Assembly (NCBI RefSeq): GCF_000091305.1
Contig: NC_013929.1
Location: 2,046,001-2,110,000, forward strand
Length of the DNA: 64,000 nucleotides
Source: Streptomyces scabiei 87.22
GTDB lineage: Bacteria > Actinomycetota > Actinomycetes > Streptomycetales > Streptomycetaceae
Direction of reading: 5' to 3'
Position 1 is the stretch's first letter, and every line of letters begins with the position of its first letter. Shown here piece after piece: positions 35,788-43,928 of the stretch. A program made the translations under genes and the position numbers. The notes under the pieces are model-generated. The model searched no databases. It was given only the letters and a program-made list of their open reading frames with translations, and was not told where the DNA came from.

Positions 35788-35805
35788 ACTGAGCAAGCGC
35801 TCAGT
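35788..35805. promoter_or_regulatory. 7-4-7 palindrome upstream of the thioesterase
   Basis: ACTGAGC-AAGC-GCTCAGT lies 46 bp before the thioesterase ATG. Its form resembles TetR-family operators of fatty-acid or CoA-related genes in actinobacteria. No TetR gene is in the window. Confidence 0.5.
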
Positions 35806-35851
35806 AAGCTGGTGGATGTTGTGTTCACCTCAGCGTCAGGCAGGGGAAGTC

Positions 35852-36274
35852 ATGGCCGAGCCGTTTTCCGTTCCGGTGACCGTGCGGGGGTACGAGACCG
35901 ATGTGCAGGGGCACCTGAACCAGAGCGTGTATCTGCAGTACGGCGAGCACGCGCGCTGGTCGCTGCTGCAGGCGGCCGGGATCCGCCAGGCGGACCTGAT
36001 GGCGCGAGGTGTCGGGCCGGTGGCGCTGGAGACGACGATCAGCTACCGGCGTGAACTGCTGGCCGGTGACGAGGTCGAGGTGACGTGCGTCTTCGTCTGG
36101 GGTGAGGGCAGGACGTTCCGCATCGAGCAGACGGTCCGCCGGACGGACGGCACCGTGGCGGCCGAGATCACCGGTGTGGGCGGCCTGATGGACCTCAGGC
36201 TCCGCAAACTGGTGGCGGACCCCGGGGAGTACTTCCGGACGCTGGCGAAGGACCCCACACTGTTCGGTCTGTGA
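35852..36274 (+). CDS. Hotdog-fold acyl-CoA thioesterase
   Basis: From the ATG at 35852 (AGGGGAAG upstream) the protein has 140 residues. The 4HBT-family active-site region is YETDVQGHLNQSVYLQYGEHAR, with the catalytic Asp and the usual GH; the family's common NN is NQ here. The ISYRRELLAGDEVEVTC strand follows. It hydrolyses acyl-CoA or acyl-ACP of unknown chain length. A TetR-type palindrome lies upstream. Confidence 0.88.
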   Translation: MAEPFSVPVTVRGYETDVQGHLNQSVYLQYGEHARWSLLQAAGIRQADLMARGVGPVALETTISYRRELLAGDEVEVTCVFVWGEGRTFRIEQTVRRTDGTVAAEITGVGGLMDLRLRKLVADPGEYFRTLAKDPTLFGL

Positions 36275-36651
36275 CCGTACGCCCGCTGCCGACAGGTCCC
36301 GGTGCCCCGGCCCGGCACGAGCGGCGCAACCCGTTCGGGACGTCCGCGGACGGACCGTCGTCACCACGGACGCCGGGGCTCCGCGTCGCGGGCGGCCGAA
36401 CGGGTGGGACGGTCCGTCAGCCACCTGGCGGGTACCCGGACGTCAGATCACCCGTTCGCCGGGTCACCCGGTGTCGGTTCGTCCGGTCGCCGTCCGGCGG
36501 TCCCGTCGCGGCCCGCGCGCGGGCGGTCCCGCCGGGACGGAAGGAGTCGTTCATGCCGGGTTCTCCCCCGTGTGGCCGCATGTCTGCGCACAAGTGCGGT
36601 TTCGGCGGGTATTCCTGCCACGGCGTACCCCCACCGCACCCCGGAGACACC
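36275..36651. other. Non-coding gap with interleaved inverted repeats before the glucosaminidase
   Basis: No good ORF fills this stretch. Two perfect inverted repeats interleave: ACCCGTTCGG (36329-36338) with 36396-36405, and GACGGACCGTC (36349-36359) with 36408-36418. The crossing order would form a pseudoknot if transcribed. At 36541-36553 an AAGGAG ribosome site precedes an ATG in frame with the downstream gene; it would add 33 residues including three Cys. Confidence 0.55.
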
Positions 36652-38850
36652 ATGCCGCTCGCCCGTCGTGCCCTGCTCGCCGCCCTCGCCGCCGGTCCCG
36701 CGGTGGCCTGTGCCCCGGCCCGCGCCATCCCCTCGGACGACACACCCCGTGCCGACCGGGCGCTGCGCACGGCCTCGGCGGCGGCCCGGCGGCTGCTGCC
36801 GGACCACTGGCGCCAGATCACCTTCGCGGAAGGGAGGGAGTACGACACCTTCCGTGTGTCGGGGAGCGCGGGGCGCATCACGGTGGCCGGTGACACCCCG
36901 GCCACCCAGCTCACCGGCCTCAACTGGTACTTGCGGCACATCGCGTACGCCGAGATCAACTGGGCGGGCGAGCAGACGGACTCCCTGCCGCGCGAGCTGC
37001 CCGGTCTCGACGGGGCGGTCGTCCGCCGGGCCAACGTCACCCACCGCTTCGCGCTCAACGACACCAACGACGGCTACACGGGCGCCTACCTCGACTGGAC
37101 GTACTGGGAGCGCGAGCTGGACGTGCTGGCGCTGCACGGCTACAACGAGGTCCTCGTCTACGCGGGCGCGGACGCGCTGTACCACCGGGTGTTCCAGGAG
37201 TTCGGGTACACGGAGGAGGAGCTGCGGGCGTGGGTGCCGGGACCGGCCCATCAGCCGTGGTGGCTGCTGCAGAACCTGTCCGGCTTCCCCTCCCCCGTCT
37301 CCCGGCAGCTCCTCGACGCGCGGGCCGTCCTCGGCCGCCGGATCGCCGACCGGGCGCGCGAGCTGGGCATGATCCCGGTGTTCCCGGGCTACTTCGGGAC
37401 GGTCCCGGCCGGGTTCGCCGAGCGGGTGCCGGGGGCGCGGACCGTGCCGCAGGGCCGGTGGATGGGCTTCGCGCGCCCCGACTGGCTGGACCCGCGCACC
37501 GACGAGTTCGCGCGGGTGGCGGCGGCCTTCTACCGGACGCAGGACGAGATGTTCGGCCCGTCCGCCCTGTACAAGATGGACCTGCTGCACGAGGGCGGCG
37601 ACCCGGGGGACGTACCCGTCGCCGACGCCGCCAAGGGCGTCGAGCGGGCGCTCCAGCGGGCCCACCCGGGAGCCACCTGGGTGATGCTCGGCTGGCAGCA
37701 CAACCCGCCGCGCGCGATCGTCGACGCCGTCGACAAGCAGCACATGCTCGTCGTCGACGGGCTCTCCGACCGCTTCCCCACGGTCACCGACCGGGAGGCC
37801 GACTGGGGCGGCACCCCGTACGCCTTCGGGTCGATCTGGAACTTCGGCGGCCACACCGCGCTCGGCGCGAACACCCCCGACTGGGCGGCGCTCTACGAGA
37901 AGTGGCGCACCAAGGACGGCAGCACGCTGCACGGGATCGCCCTGATGCCGGAGGCGGCGGACAACAACCCAGCCGCCTTCGCCCTCTTCTCCGAACTGGC
38001 CTGGCGGGAGGGCGAGCTGGACCTGGAGACCTGGTTCGCCGAGTGGGCGCACGCCCGGTACGGGGCCCGTGACCCGCATGCCGAGGCGGCCTGGGACATC
38101 CTGCGCCGCACCGCGTACGGCACCACCCGCGCCGACTCGTGGAGCGAAGGCGCCGACGGCCTGTTCGGCTCCCGGCCCGCGCTCACCGCCGTACGGGCCG
38201 GCCGCTGGTCACCGAAGCAACTCCGTTACAACGCGGCCGACTTCGAGCCCGCGCTCGGCGAGATGCTGAAGGTGCGGCCGGAGCTGCGGGCGTCCTCCGC
38301 CTATCGGCGCGACCTGCTCGACGTGGCCCGTCAGGCGCTGTCCAACCGCAGCCGGGTCATGCTGCCGCAGCTCAAGGCCGCCTACGACGCCAAGGACGCC
38401 GCGCGGCTGGCGAAGGGGAGCCGCGACTGGCTCTCCCTCATGGATCTGCTGGACGAGCTGGTGGCCACCGACTCCCGTCATCTGCTGGGGCGTTGGGTCG
38501 CCGATGCCCGCTCCTGGGCCGTGGGCTCCACCGAGCGGACGGAGCTGGCGTACGACGCCCTGTCGCTGCTGACCGTGTGGGGAACGCGGGAGGGCGCGGA
38601 CGCGGGGCTGCGCGACTACGCCAACCGGGAGTGGGCGGGGCTGGTCGGCGGGCTGTACCGGTTGCGCTGGGCGACGTACTTCGAGGAGCTGCGGGCCGCG
38701 CTGGCGGAGGGCCGGGCACCGAAGAAGATCGACTGGTTCGCCCTGGAGGACCGCTGGGCGCGGAACCCGGGCACGCTCGCGACCGAGCCGGCCGGGGACA
38801 CGTACGCGGTCGCGGCGCGGGTCCGGGACCGGCTCGCGGCGCTCGCCTGA
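36652..38850 (+). CDS. Alpha-N-acetylglucosaminidase, GH89 (NAGLU-like), probable lipoprotein
   Basis: The ATG at 36652 gives 732 residues and an N-terminal export signal with a lipobox-like LAAGPAVAC (Cys20). The GH89 body matches human NAGLU-type enzymes: NWYLRHIAYAEINW, FALNDTNDGYTGAYLDWTYWERELDVLALHGYNEVL, the ATWVMLGWQHNPP and IWNFGGHTALGAN regions, and GIALMPEAADNNP, which likely holds a catalytic Glu. It removes terminal alpha-linked GlcNAc, outside the cell. A longer form from 36553 (in frame, strong ribosome site) would bury the signal peptide. Confidence 0.93.
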   Translation: MPLARRALLAALAAGPAVACAPARAIPSDDTPRADRALRTASAAARRLLPDHWRQITFAEGREYDTFRVSGSAGRITVAGDTPATQLTGLNWYLRHIAYAEINWAGEQTDSLPRELPGLDGAVVRRANVTHRFALNDTNDGYTGAYLDWTYWERELDVLALHGYNEVLVYAGADALYHRVFQEFGYTEEELRAWVPGPAHQPWWLLQNLSGFPSPVSRQLLDARAVLGRRIADRARELGMIPVFPGYFGTVPAGFAERVPGARTVPQGRWMGFARPDWLDPRTDEFARVAAAFYRTQDEMFGPSALYKMDLLHEGGDPGDVPVADAAKGVERALQRAHPGATWVMLGWQHNPPRAIVDAVDKQHMLVVDGLSDRFPTVTDREADWGGTPYAFGSIWNFGGHTALGANTPDWAALYEKWRTKDGSTLHGIALMPEAADNNPAAFALFSELAWREGELDLETWFAEWAHARYGARDPHAEAAWDILRRTAYGTTRADSWSEGADGLFGSRPALTAVRAGRWSPKQLRYNAADFEPALGEMLKVRPELRASSAYRRDLLDVARQALSNRSRVMLPQLKAAYDAKDAARLAKGSRDWLSLMDLLDELVATDSRHLLGRWVADARSWAVGSTERTELAYDALSLLTVWGTREGADAGLRDYANREWAGLVGGLYRLRWATYFEELRAALAEGRAPKKIDWFALEDRWARNPGTLATEPAGDTYAVAARVRDRLAALA

Positions 38851-38857
38851 CGGATGG

Positions 38858-38924
38858 GCGGTCTCCGGGGCGCACGTTCGTCGCGCCCCGGAGACCGCGG
38901 CCGCGGACCGCGTCGGGTCCGCGG
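38858..38924. terminator. Two successive hairpins between converging genes
   Basis: A 16-bp perfect stem (38858-38873 with 38883-38898) is followed by a 9-bp stem CCGCGGACC (38901-38909 with 38916-38924). It starts 7 nt after the glucosaminidase stop and lies between converging genes, so it can act in both directions. Confidence 0.75.
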
Positions 38925-38965
38925 CTCCGGCCGAGGGCCGTCCCCCTCGACCGGAGTTCAACGGG

Positions 38966-40345
38966 TCACGCCTCGGCGGCGATCCGCGCCAGCCGGCGGG
39001 CCTGTTCCCGTGTGGAGCGGGCGATGGCGTCCTCGTCGACGTGCAACAGGCGGCCGTCCTTGACGATCTGACGGCCGTTCACGAACGAGGCCGTGACCGG
39101 GGCCGCCGCACCGAGGACCAGCGCGCTCACCGGGTCGGCGATCGAGGCGTGCGCGAGGGTGTCGAGCTTCCACAGCACCAGGTCGGCGAGCTTGCCCGCC
39201 TCCAGGGAGCCGGTCTCGGCCGCGCGGCCGAGGACCTGGGCACCGCCGTAGGTCCCGAGGCGCAGGGCCTGGCGGGCGGTGAGGGCGGCCTCCCGGTGTG
39301 CGCCGAGCCGGTTGATGAGCAGCGCGTTGCGCAGCTCGGTGTGCAGTTCGCCGGACTCGTTGGACGCCGTGCCGTCGACGCCGAGGCCGACCGGGACGCC
39401 GGCCGCGAGCATGTCCGGGACGCGGGCGATGCCGGCGGCCAGACGGGCGTTGGACGAGGGGCAGTGGGCGACACCCGTCCTCGTCCGGGCGAAGGCGGCG
39501 ATGTCGGAGTCGTTCATGTGGACGCAGTGCGCCATCCACACGTCCTCGCCGAGCCAGCCGGTGGACTCGAAGTAGTCGGTCGGGCCCATGCCGAACAGTT
39601 CCTTGCAGAACTGCTCCTCCTCGACGGTCTCCGAGCCGTGCGTGTGCAGCCGTACGCCGAGGCGGCGGGCCAACTCGGCGCCCTCCCGCAGGAGTTCGGT
39701 GGAGACGGAGAACGGCGAGCAGGGGGCGACGGCCACCTGGGTCATCGCACCGAAGGAAGCGTCGTGGTGCTCCCCGACGGTGGCCTCGGTCGCGGCGAGG
39801 GCGCCGTCGAGGGTCTCCACGGCGAAGTCCGGGGGCAGTCCGCCGTCCTTCTCGCTGCGGTCCATGGAGCCGCGGGCGAGGGTGAAGCGGACACCGGTCT
39901 CGCGGGCGGCGCGGATGATCGCCCCGGACAGGTCGCCCGAGTCCTTCGGGAAGACGTAGTGGTGGTCCATCGCGGTGGTGACGCCGCCGCGGGCCATCAT
40001 CGCGAGCGATCCCTGGGCCGCCGCGTGGACCATCTCCTCGTCGATGCGCGCCCATGTCGGGTACAGCGCGACGAGCCAGTCGAAGAGGTTGTGGTCGGTG
40101 GCCAGGCCCCGGGTGATCCACTGGTAGTAGTGGTGGTGGGTGTTGACCAGGCCGGGTGTCACCAGGTGGCCGGTGGCGTCGATGCGGCGTACGACGTCCG
40201 GAAGGCCCTCGGGGGCCCGGCCCGCGCCGAGCGACTCGATGCGGTTGCCGGCGATGACGACATGACCGTCGGTGTACTCGGTGTCGTCGGCGTCCACGGT
40301 CGCGATCGAGCAGTTCTCGATCACGGTGCGCTGAAGTGCTGTCAT
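38966..40345 (-). CDS. 8-oxoguanine deaminase (amidohydrolase, AtzA/TrzN superfamily)
   Basis: The 459-residue protein has amidohydrolase metal ligands in TPGLVNTHHHYYQW (HxH), RLHTHGSETVEEE, VWMAHCVHM and GLGVDGTASNES. These fit the 8-oxoguanine deaminase branch more than guanine deaminase. It makes urate from 8-oxoguanine. The neighbour 10 bp upstream on the same strand is uricase, which uses urate, so the operon order supports this role. Other hydrolytic deaminases in the family (hydroxyatrazine or cytosine-like) are alternatives. Confidence 0.85.
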   Translation of the reverse strand: MTALQRTVIENCSIATVDADDTEYTDGHVVIAGNRIESLGAGRAPEGLPDVVRRIDATGHLVTPGLVNTHHHYYQWITRGLATDHNLFDWLVALYPTWARIDEEMVHAAAQGSLAMMARGGVTTAMDHHYVFPKDSGDLSGAIIRAARETGVRFTLARGSMDRSEKDGGLPPDFAVETLDGALAATEATVGEHHDASFGAMTQVAVAPCSPFSVSTELLREGAELARRLGVRLHTHGSETVEEEQFCKELFGMGPTDYFESTGWLGEDVWMAHCVHMNDSDIAAFARTRTGVAHCPSSNARLAAGIARVPDMLAAGVPVGLGVDGTASNESGELHTELRNALLINRLGAHREAALTARQALRLGTYGGAQVLGRAAETGSLEAGKLADLVLWKLDTLAHASIADPVSALVLGAAAPVTASFVNGRQIVKDGRLLHVDEDAIARSTREQARRLARIAAEA

Positions 40346-40355
40346 GGTGGGCCCC

Positions 40356-41261
40356 TCAGAGGTTGGTCAGGTCCGTGGGGATCCGCGCCTCGCGTCCGTC
40401 CCGCAGGACGGTCGCCTCGATCAGGCCGTAGGGCCGGTCGGCGGCGACGTACACGGCACCGTCCTCGGTGGCGTTGTCCAGGCCGAAGGGCTTCAGGTCC
40501 ACCAGGAAGTGGTGCTTGTTGGGCAGCGAGAAGCGGACCTCGTCGATCTCGTCGCGGTGCTCGATGATCCGCGAGCCCATCTGGTACAGGGTCTGCTGGA
40601 GCGAGAGCGAGTAGGTCTCGGCGAAGGCCCGGAGCAGGTGCTGCTTCGTCTGCTCGTACGAGGTGTCCCAGTCGGGCATCTCCTGGGCGTCGTCGGTCCA
40701 GTTGAAGCGCCAGCGGCCGGAGACCTCGGTGGCGAGGATGCGGTCGTGCGCCTCGGGCAGGGTCGTGTAGGCGTCCTTGACGTAGCCCCAGAACTCGGAG
40801 TCGGTCGAGTTCATGACGGTGAGGTCCTTGAGGCCGGAGACGACCTCCCAGGACGAGCCGTCGTAGGTGATCTGCGCGAGCCGGGTCTCCTGTCCCCTGC
40901 GGACGAAGGAGTGCGCGCCCTCGCCGCCGTGCTCGATGCGCTCCCAGGCGTACTCCTCGACGCGTATGCGGGCCCGGTGGATGGCGGGCTGGGAGGTCAC
41001 GAAGTGCCGGGCCAGGTGGATGCCGAACTGCTCGGCGGACTCGATGCCGTGCTCCTTGGCGAACGCGTACACCGTGTTCTTGGTGGTGTCGGTCGGCAGG
41101 ACGTTCGCGTTCGATCCCGACAGATGGACCTCGGTCATGTCGCCGGAGAGCGACACGGACACGTTCAGGTCCTTGATGTGGTGGGTGGCACCGTCCCGTG
41201 TGATCTTGACGACCCGGTTCTCGGCCTTGCCGTACTGGTTCTGTCCCAGGATGGTGGGCAT
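40356..41261 (-). CDS. Factor-independent urate hydroxylase (uricase)
   Basis: The 301-residue protein matches cofactorless uricase: LGQNQYGKAENRVVKITRDG at the start (catalytic Lys), LPTDTTKNTVYAFAKEHG (Thr), the VTSQPAIHRARIRVEEYAW segment, LTVMNSTDSEFWGY, and LPNKHHFLVDLKPFGLDN (catalytic His). It oxidises urate to 5-hydroxyisourate and peroxide. The next two genes upstream on the strand encode the two following steps. No secretion signal is present. Confidence 0.96.
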   Translation of the reverse strand: MPTILGQNQYGKAENRVVKITRDGATHHIKDLNVSVSLSGDMTEVHLSGSNANVLPTDTTKNTVYAFAKEHGIESAEQFGIHLARHFVTSQPAIHRARIRVEEYAWERIEHGGEGAHSFVRRGQETRLAQITYDGSSWEVVSGLKDLTVMNSTDSEFWGYVKDAYTTLPEAHDRILATEVSGRWRFNWTDDAQEMPDWDTSYEQTKQHLLRAFAETYSLSLQQTLYQMGSRIIEHRDEIDEVRFSLPNKHHFLVDLKPFGLDNATEDGAVYVAADRPYGLIEATVLRDGREARIPTDLTNL

Positions 41262-41264
41262 GCG

Positions 41265-41657
41265 CTAGCTCCCTCGGTATACGGAGTAGCCGAACGGGTT
41301 GAGCAGCAGCGGTACGTGGTAGTGCTCCCCGGCCGTCACGGCGAAGGTGATGGCCACCTCGGGGAAGAACACGGCACCGCTGTCCCGGTTCGCGGGGGCG
41401 TCCTGCTGCGCATCGGCTTGCTTCTTCAGGAAGTACGGTTCGACCTCGAAGTCGAGCCGTACGTGGCTGGTCCCCTCCGGCGGCGCCGGCAGGTCCTTGC
41501 ACCGCCCGTCCGGGTCGGTCGCGGAGCCGCCGAGTTCCTGCCATGCGGCGCCCCTGCCCGGGCGGGCGGAGATCCGGACGGCGACCCCCTCGGCGGGGCG
41601 GCCCACGCTGGTGTCCAGGATGTGCGTGGACACGGAGGCGGTGGTGCTCGTACTCAT
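41265..41657 (-). CDS. uraH: 5-hydroxyisourate hydrolase (transthyretin-like)
   Basis: From the ATG at 41657 the protein has 130 residues and keeps the family hallmarks: N-terminal VSTHILDTSVGRPAEGV (His catalytic), the RLDFEVEPYF strand and C-terminal HYHVPLLLNPFGYSVYRGS (the YRGS signature). It hydrolyses 5-hydroxyisourate to OHCU. Its start overlaps the stop of the OHCU decarboxylase gene by ATGA, and the uricase start follows after 3 bp. Confidence 0.96.
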   Translation of the reverse strand: MSTSTTASVSTHILDTSVGRPAEGVAVRISARPGRGAAWQELGGSATDPDGRCKDLPAPPEGTSHVRLDFEVEPYFLKKQADAQQDAPANRDSGAVFFPEVAITFAVTAGEHYHVPLLLNPFGYSVYRGS

Positions 41658-42172
41658 GACGATCGGTCCTCTTCGACGACGCGGGCGAGCCGGATACGGT
41701 TGATCTTTCCCAGCTCGACGCGGACGATCTCGCGTTCCCGCTCCGGCGCGTTGCCGATCCGTTCCTTGACCGCGTCGCGCATCTGCTCGGCACTGCGGCC
41801 GGTCGCGCAGATCAGGAAGACGTGGCCGAACCTCTCCTGGTACGCCAGGTTCAGTTCGAGCATCTCGGCCCTGAGCGCGTCGTCGGCCGAGGCCATCCCG
41901 GACTGTTCCCGGGCGGAGGTCGCGTCGCCGGGCGTGGGGCGGCCGATCGGCGGGTGCCCGGCCATGGCCTCGGCGAGGTCGTCGTCGGTCAGCGCGGCCG
42001 TGGCGGTGTCGCCGGCGGCGTAGAGGTCCTCGGCGGTGGCGTACGGCCGGGCGGCCAGCAGCCGCTTCACCCAGGCCGTGGAGGCGCACGCCTCGTGGAG
42101 CACGGCGTGCGCCGCGGGCTCCTCCAGAGCGTTGAACCGGGCCAGGCCCGGAGGCACGGATGTCGGCGTCAT
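41654..42172 (-). CDS. uraD: OHCU decarboxylase
   Basis: The 172-residue protein has the family motifs FNALEEPAAHAVLHEACAS, GHPPIGRPTP (catalytic His), and LNLAYQERFGHVFLICATGRSA. It decarboxylates 2-oxo-4-hydroxy-4-carboxy-5-ureidoimidazoline to (S)-allantoin. The ATG has no ribosome site and sits at the predicted transcription start of an upstream promoter, so the message is probably leaderless. It leads a coupled set with uraH and uricase. Confidence 0.95.
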   Translation of the reverse strand: MTPTSVPPGLARFNALEEPAAHAVLHEACASTAWVKRLLAARPYATAEDLYAAGDTATAALTDDDLAEAMAGHPPIGRPTPGDATSAREQSGMASADDALRAEMLELNLAYQERFGHVFLICATGRSAEQMRDAVKERIGNAPEREREIVRVELGKINRIRLARVVEEDRSS

Positions 42173-42178
42173 GCGGCC

Positions 42179-42219
42179 AGCTAACGCTCCCGCACGACAT
42201 CACGTCAACAGTTTGTTGA
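42179..42219 (-). promoter_or_regulatory. Urate operon promoter overlapping a TCAAC-N5-GTTGA palindrome
   Basis: On the minus strand TTGACG (42208-42203), 18 bp and TTAGCT (42184-42179) form a plausible promoter whose start would fall on or next to the uraD ATG (42172). TCAACAGTTTGTTGA (42205-42219) overlaps the -35. Close relatives of this palindrome lie at the allB and aceB promoters. Confidence 0.5.
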
Positions 42220-42258
42220 AAATTCGGGGCGCCGGAGCCCCCGTGCCCCCGCTTCTCC

Positions 42259-42621
42259 CTACTTGTCCCGGTTCAGGTAGTTGTAGACGGTGAAGCGGCT
42301 GACACCGAGCGCGCTCGCCACGGTCTCCACCCCATGACGCACGGAGAAGGCGCCGCGCGCCTCCAGCATCCGCACGACCTCCTGCTTGGCCCTGCGGTCG
42401 AGGTCGGCCAGCGGCCGGCCCTGCCGGCGCTCCAGCGCGGCGAGGATGTGGTCCAGGGACTCCGCGAGCTGCGGCAGACGTACGGCGACGACGTCGGCAC
42501 CCTCCCAGGCGAGGACGACGTCGTCGGGGCCGGCCTCGTCCGGCGGCAGCAGGAGCCCGCCCATGGCGTCGACCAGCGGCTTGACGGCCGCGACGAAGGG
42601 TTCGTCACCGGCGCCGGTCAC
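42259..42621 (-). CDS. DauR/YheO-type helix-turn-helix regulator
   Basis: The 120-residue protein starts at a GTG overlapping the upstream gene's stop (GTGA). Its C-terminus, MLEARGAFSVRHGVETVASALGVSRFTVYNYLNR, matches the HTH_22 domain of DauR-like regulators. The first 70 residues look like a shortened ligand-binding (YheO-type) domain. Lying 86 bp upstream of uraD on the same strand, it is the best candidate for local control of urate genes. Confidence 0.83.
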   Translation of the reverse strand: MTGAGDEPFVAAVKPLVDAMGGLLLPPDEAGPDDVVLAWEGADVVAVRLPQLAESLDHILAALERRQGRPLADLDRRAKQEVVRMLEARGAFSVRHGVETVASALGVSRFTVYNYLNRDK

Positions 42622-42869
42622 TCGCCGCCCTCCCCGAGCACATTGATCTGCAGCGAGATCCGGGTGGCGCCGGACTCCAGGGTCCGGCGCAGCAGGGCGT
42701 CGACGGCACCGAGCACCGCGTCGGCGCCCCCTTCCGCGGTGTTGCCGAACGGGCCGACGTCGACCGCGTCCAGGGCGGCCGCCTCGACGACCTCACGGGC
42801 CACGAGCGCGTGCGCCGGGGCCTCGTCCAGGTCGAAGGGCTCGGTCGTGAACTCCACTCTCAATCGCAC
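42618..42869 (-). CDS. YqgV/MTH1187-like small protein
   Basis: The 83-residue product is a short alpha/beta domain: RLRVEFTTEPFDLDEAP at the start, DVGPFGNTAEGGADAVLGAVDALLRRTL in the middle and ATRISLQINVLGEGG at the end. The GPfGnTaEG pattern is that of UPF0045/MTH1187-type thiamine-binding-like proteins. It is coupled by GTGA to the HTH gene and is the first gene of the run. Its role in urate metabolism is unknown; a small-molecule sensor is possible. Confidence 0.72.
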   Translation of the reverse strand: MRLRVEFTTEPFDLDEAPAHALVAREVVEAAALDAVDVGPFGNTAEGGADAVLGAVDALLRRTLESGATRISLQINVLGEGGE

Positions 42870-42934
42870 GGGCCCAACCTAACGCGCGGCGCCGTTTTCC
42901 ACCGGGCCCTCTTGACAAGCCCCGACGACCGACG

Positions 42935-42976
42935 GCAATCTTCCATTAAGCAGAAACTAACTTCCACAATATGGAA
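42935..42976 (+). promoter_or_regulatory. hyi promoter with paired AllR-type boxes
   Basis: TTCCATTAAGCAGAA (42941-42955), two bases, then -10 TAACTT (42958-42963) repeat the aceB geometry; the -35 (GCAATC) is weak. TTCCACAATATGGAA (42962-42976) is the second box, 21 bp from the first, and lies over the predicted start point. Confidence 0.7.
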
Positions 42977-43005
42977 GTAAGCACGGAAGGGGGCGCCCGA
43001 GGCCC

Positions 43006-43845
43006 ATGGGATTCGCGGAGCAGCGCTACACCGTCAACCTGTCGATCCTCTTCACCGAACTCCCGCTCCTGGAGCGCCCCGCGGCCGCCGCGGCGGCCGG
43101 CTTCACCGCGGTCGAGCTGTGGTGGCCCTGGGTCGACTCCCCCACCCCCGCACGGCCCGAACTCGACGCGCTGCGCGGTGCGTTGGAGGACGCGGGCGTG
43201 CGGCTCACCGGGCTGAACTTCTACTCCGGCGTGCTGCCGGGTCCGGACCGGGGCGCCCTGTCGATCCCGGGCGAGGAGGCGGAACGCTTCCGCGCCAACA
43301 TCGAGGTCGCCGCGGCCTTCGCCGAGTCGGTGGGCTGCACGGCTCTCAACGCCCTGTACGGCAACCGCGTCGACGGCGTGGATCCGGCCGAGCAGGACGC
43401 GCTGGCCCTGGACAACCTGGTCGCGGCGGCCCGCGCGGCCGACCGGATCGGGGCGATCCTGCTGATCGAGGCCCTGAACCGGGTGGAGTCGCCGCGCTAC
43501 CCCCTGGTGTCGGCCCCGGCGGCCGTCGAGGTGGCCGACCGGGTCGACGAGGCGTCGGGGCTCGGCAACGCGCGCTTCCTGATGGACCTCTACCACCTGT
43601 CCATGAACGGCGAGGACCTGCCGCGGATGATCGCCGAGCACGCCGCGAGGACCGGCCATGTGCAGATCGCCGACAACCCCGGCCGGGGCACCCCCGGCAC
43701 CGGCGGCCTCCCGCTGGAGGACCTCCTCGACCAGCTGGCCAAGGCCGGTTACGAGGGGCTGGTCGGCCTGGAGTACAAGCCGGGCGACCTGCCGAGCGCC
43801 GGGGCCTTCGCGTGGCTCCCCCGCGAGGCCCGGGCGGCCCGCTGA
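43006..43845 (+). CDS. hyi: Hydroxypyruvate isomerase
   Basis: The 279-residue TIM-barrel protein matches Hyi: RYTVNLSILFTELPLLERPAAAAAAGFTAVELWWP, TALNALYGNRVDG, GAILLIEALN (metal-binding Glu), FLMDLYHLSMNGED (Asp/His), HVQIADNPGRGTPGTGGL and GLVGLEYKPG (Glu). It interconverts tartronate semialdehyde and hydroxypyruvate. It is followed after 83 bp by tartronate semialdehyde reductase and the pair is preceded by two AllR-type boxes. Confidence 0.94.
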   Translation: MGFAEQRYTVNLSILFTELPLLERPAAAAAAGFTAVELWWPWVDSPTPARPELDALRGALEDAGVRLTGLNFYSGVLPGPDRGALSIPGEEAERFRANIEVAAAFAESVGCTALNALYGNRVDGVDPAEQDALALDNLVAAARAADRIGAILLIEALNRVESPRYPLVSAPAAVEVADRVDEASGLGNARFLMDLYHLSMNGEDLPRMIAEHAARTGHVQIADNPGRGTPGTGGLPLEDLLDQLAKAGYEGLVGLEYKPGDLPSAGAFAWLPREARAAR

Positions 43846-43928
43846 GCCCCCGCCGTCGCGGGCCCGCCGCGCGGCCGGCGGCCCCGTCCCCGTAGACGCA
43901 GCAGAGCAGTCAGAGAGGCACCCTCACC

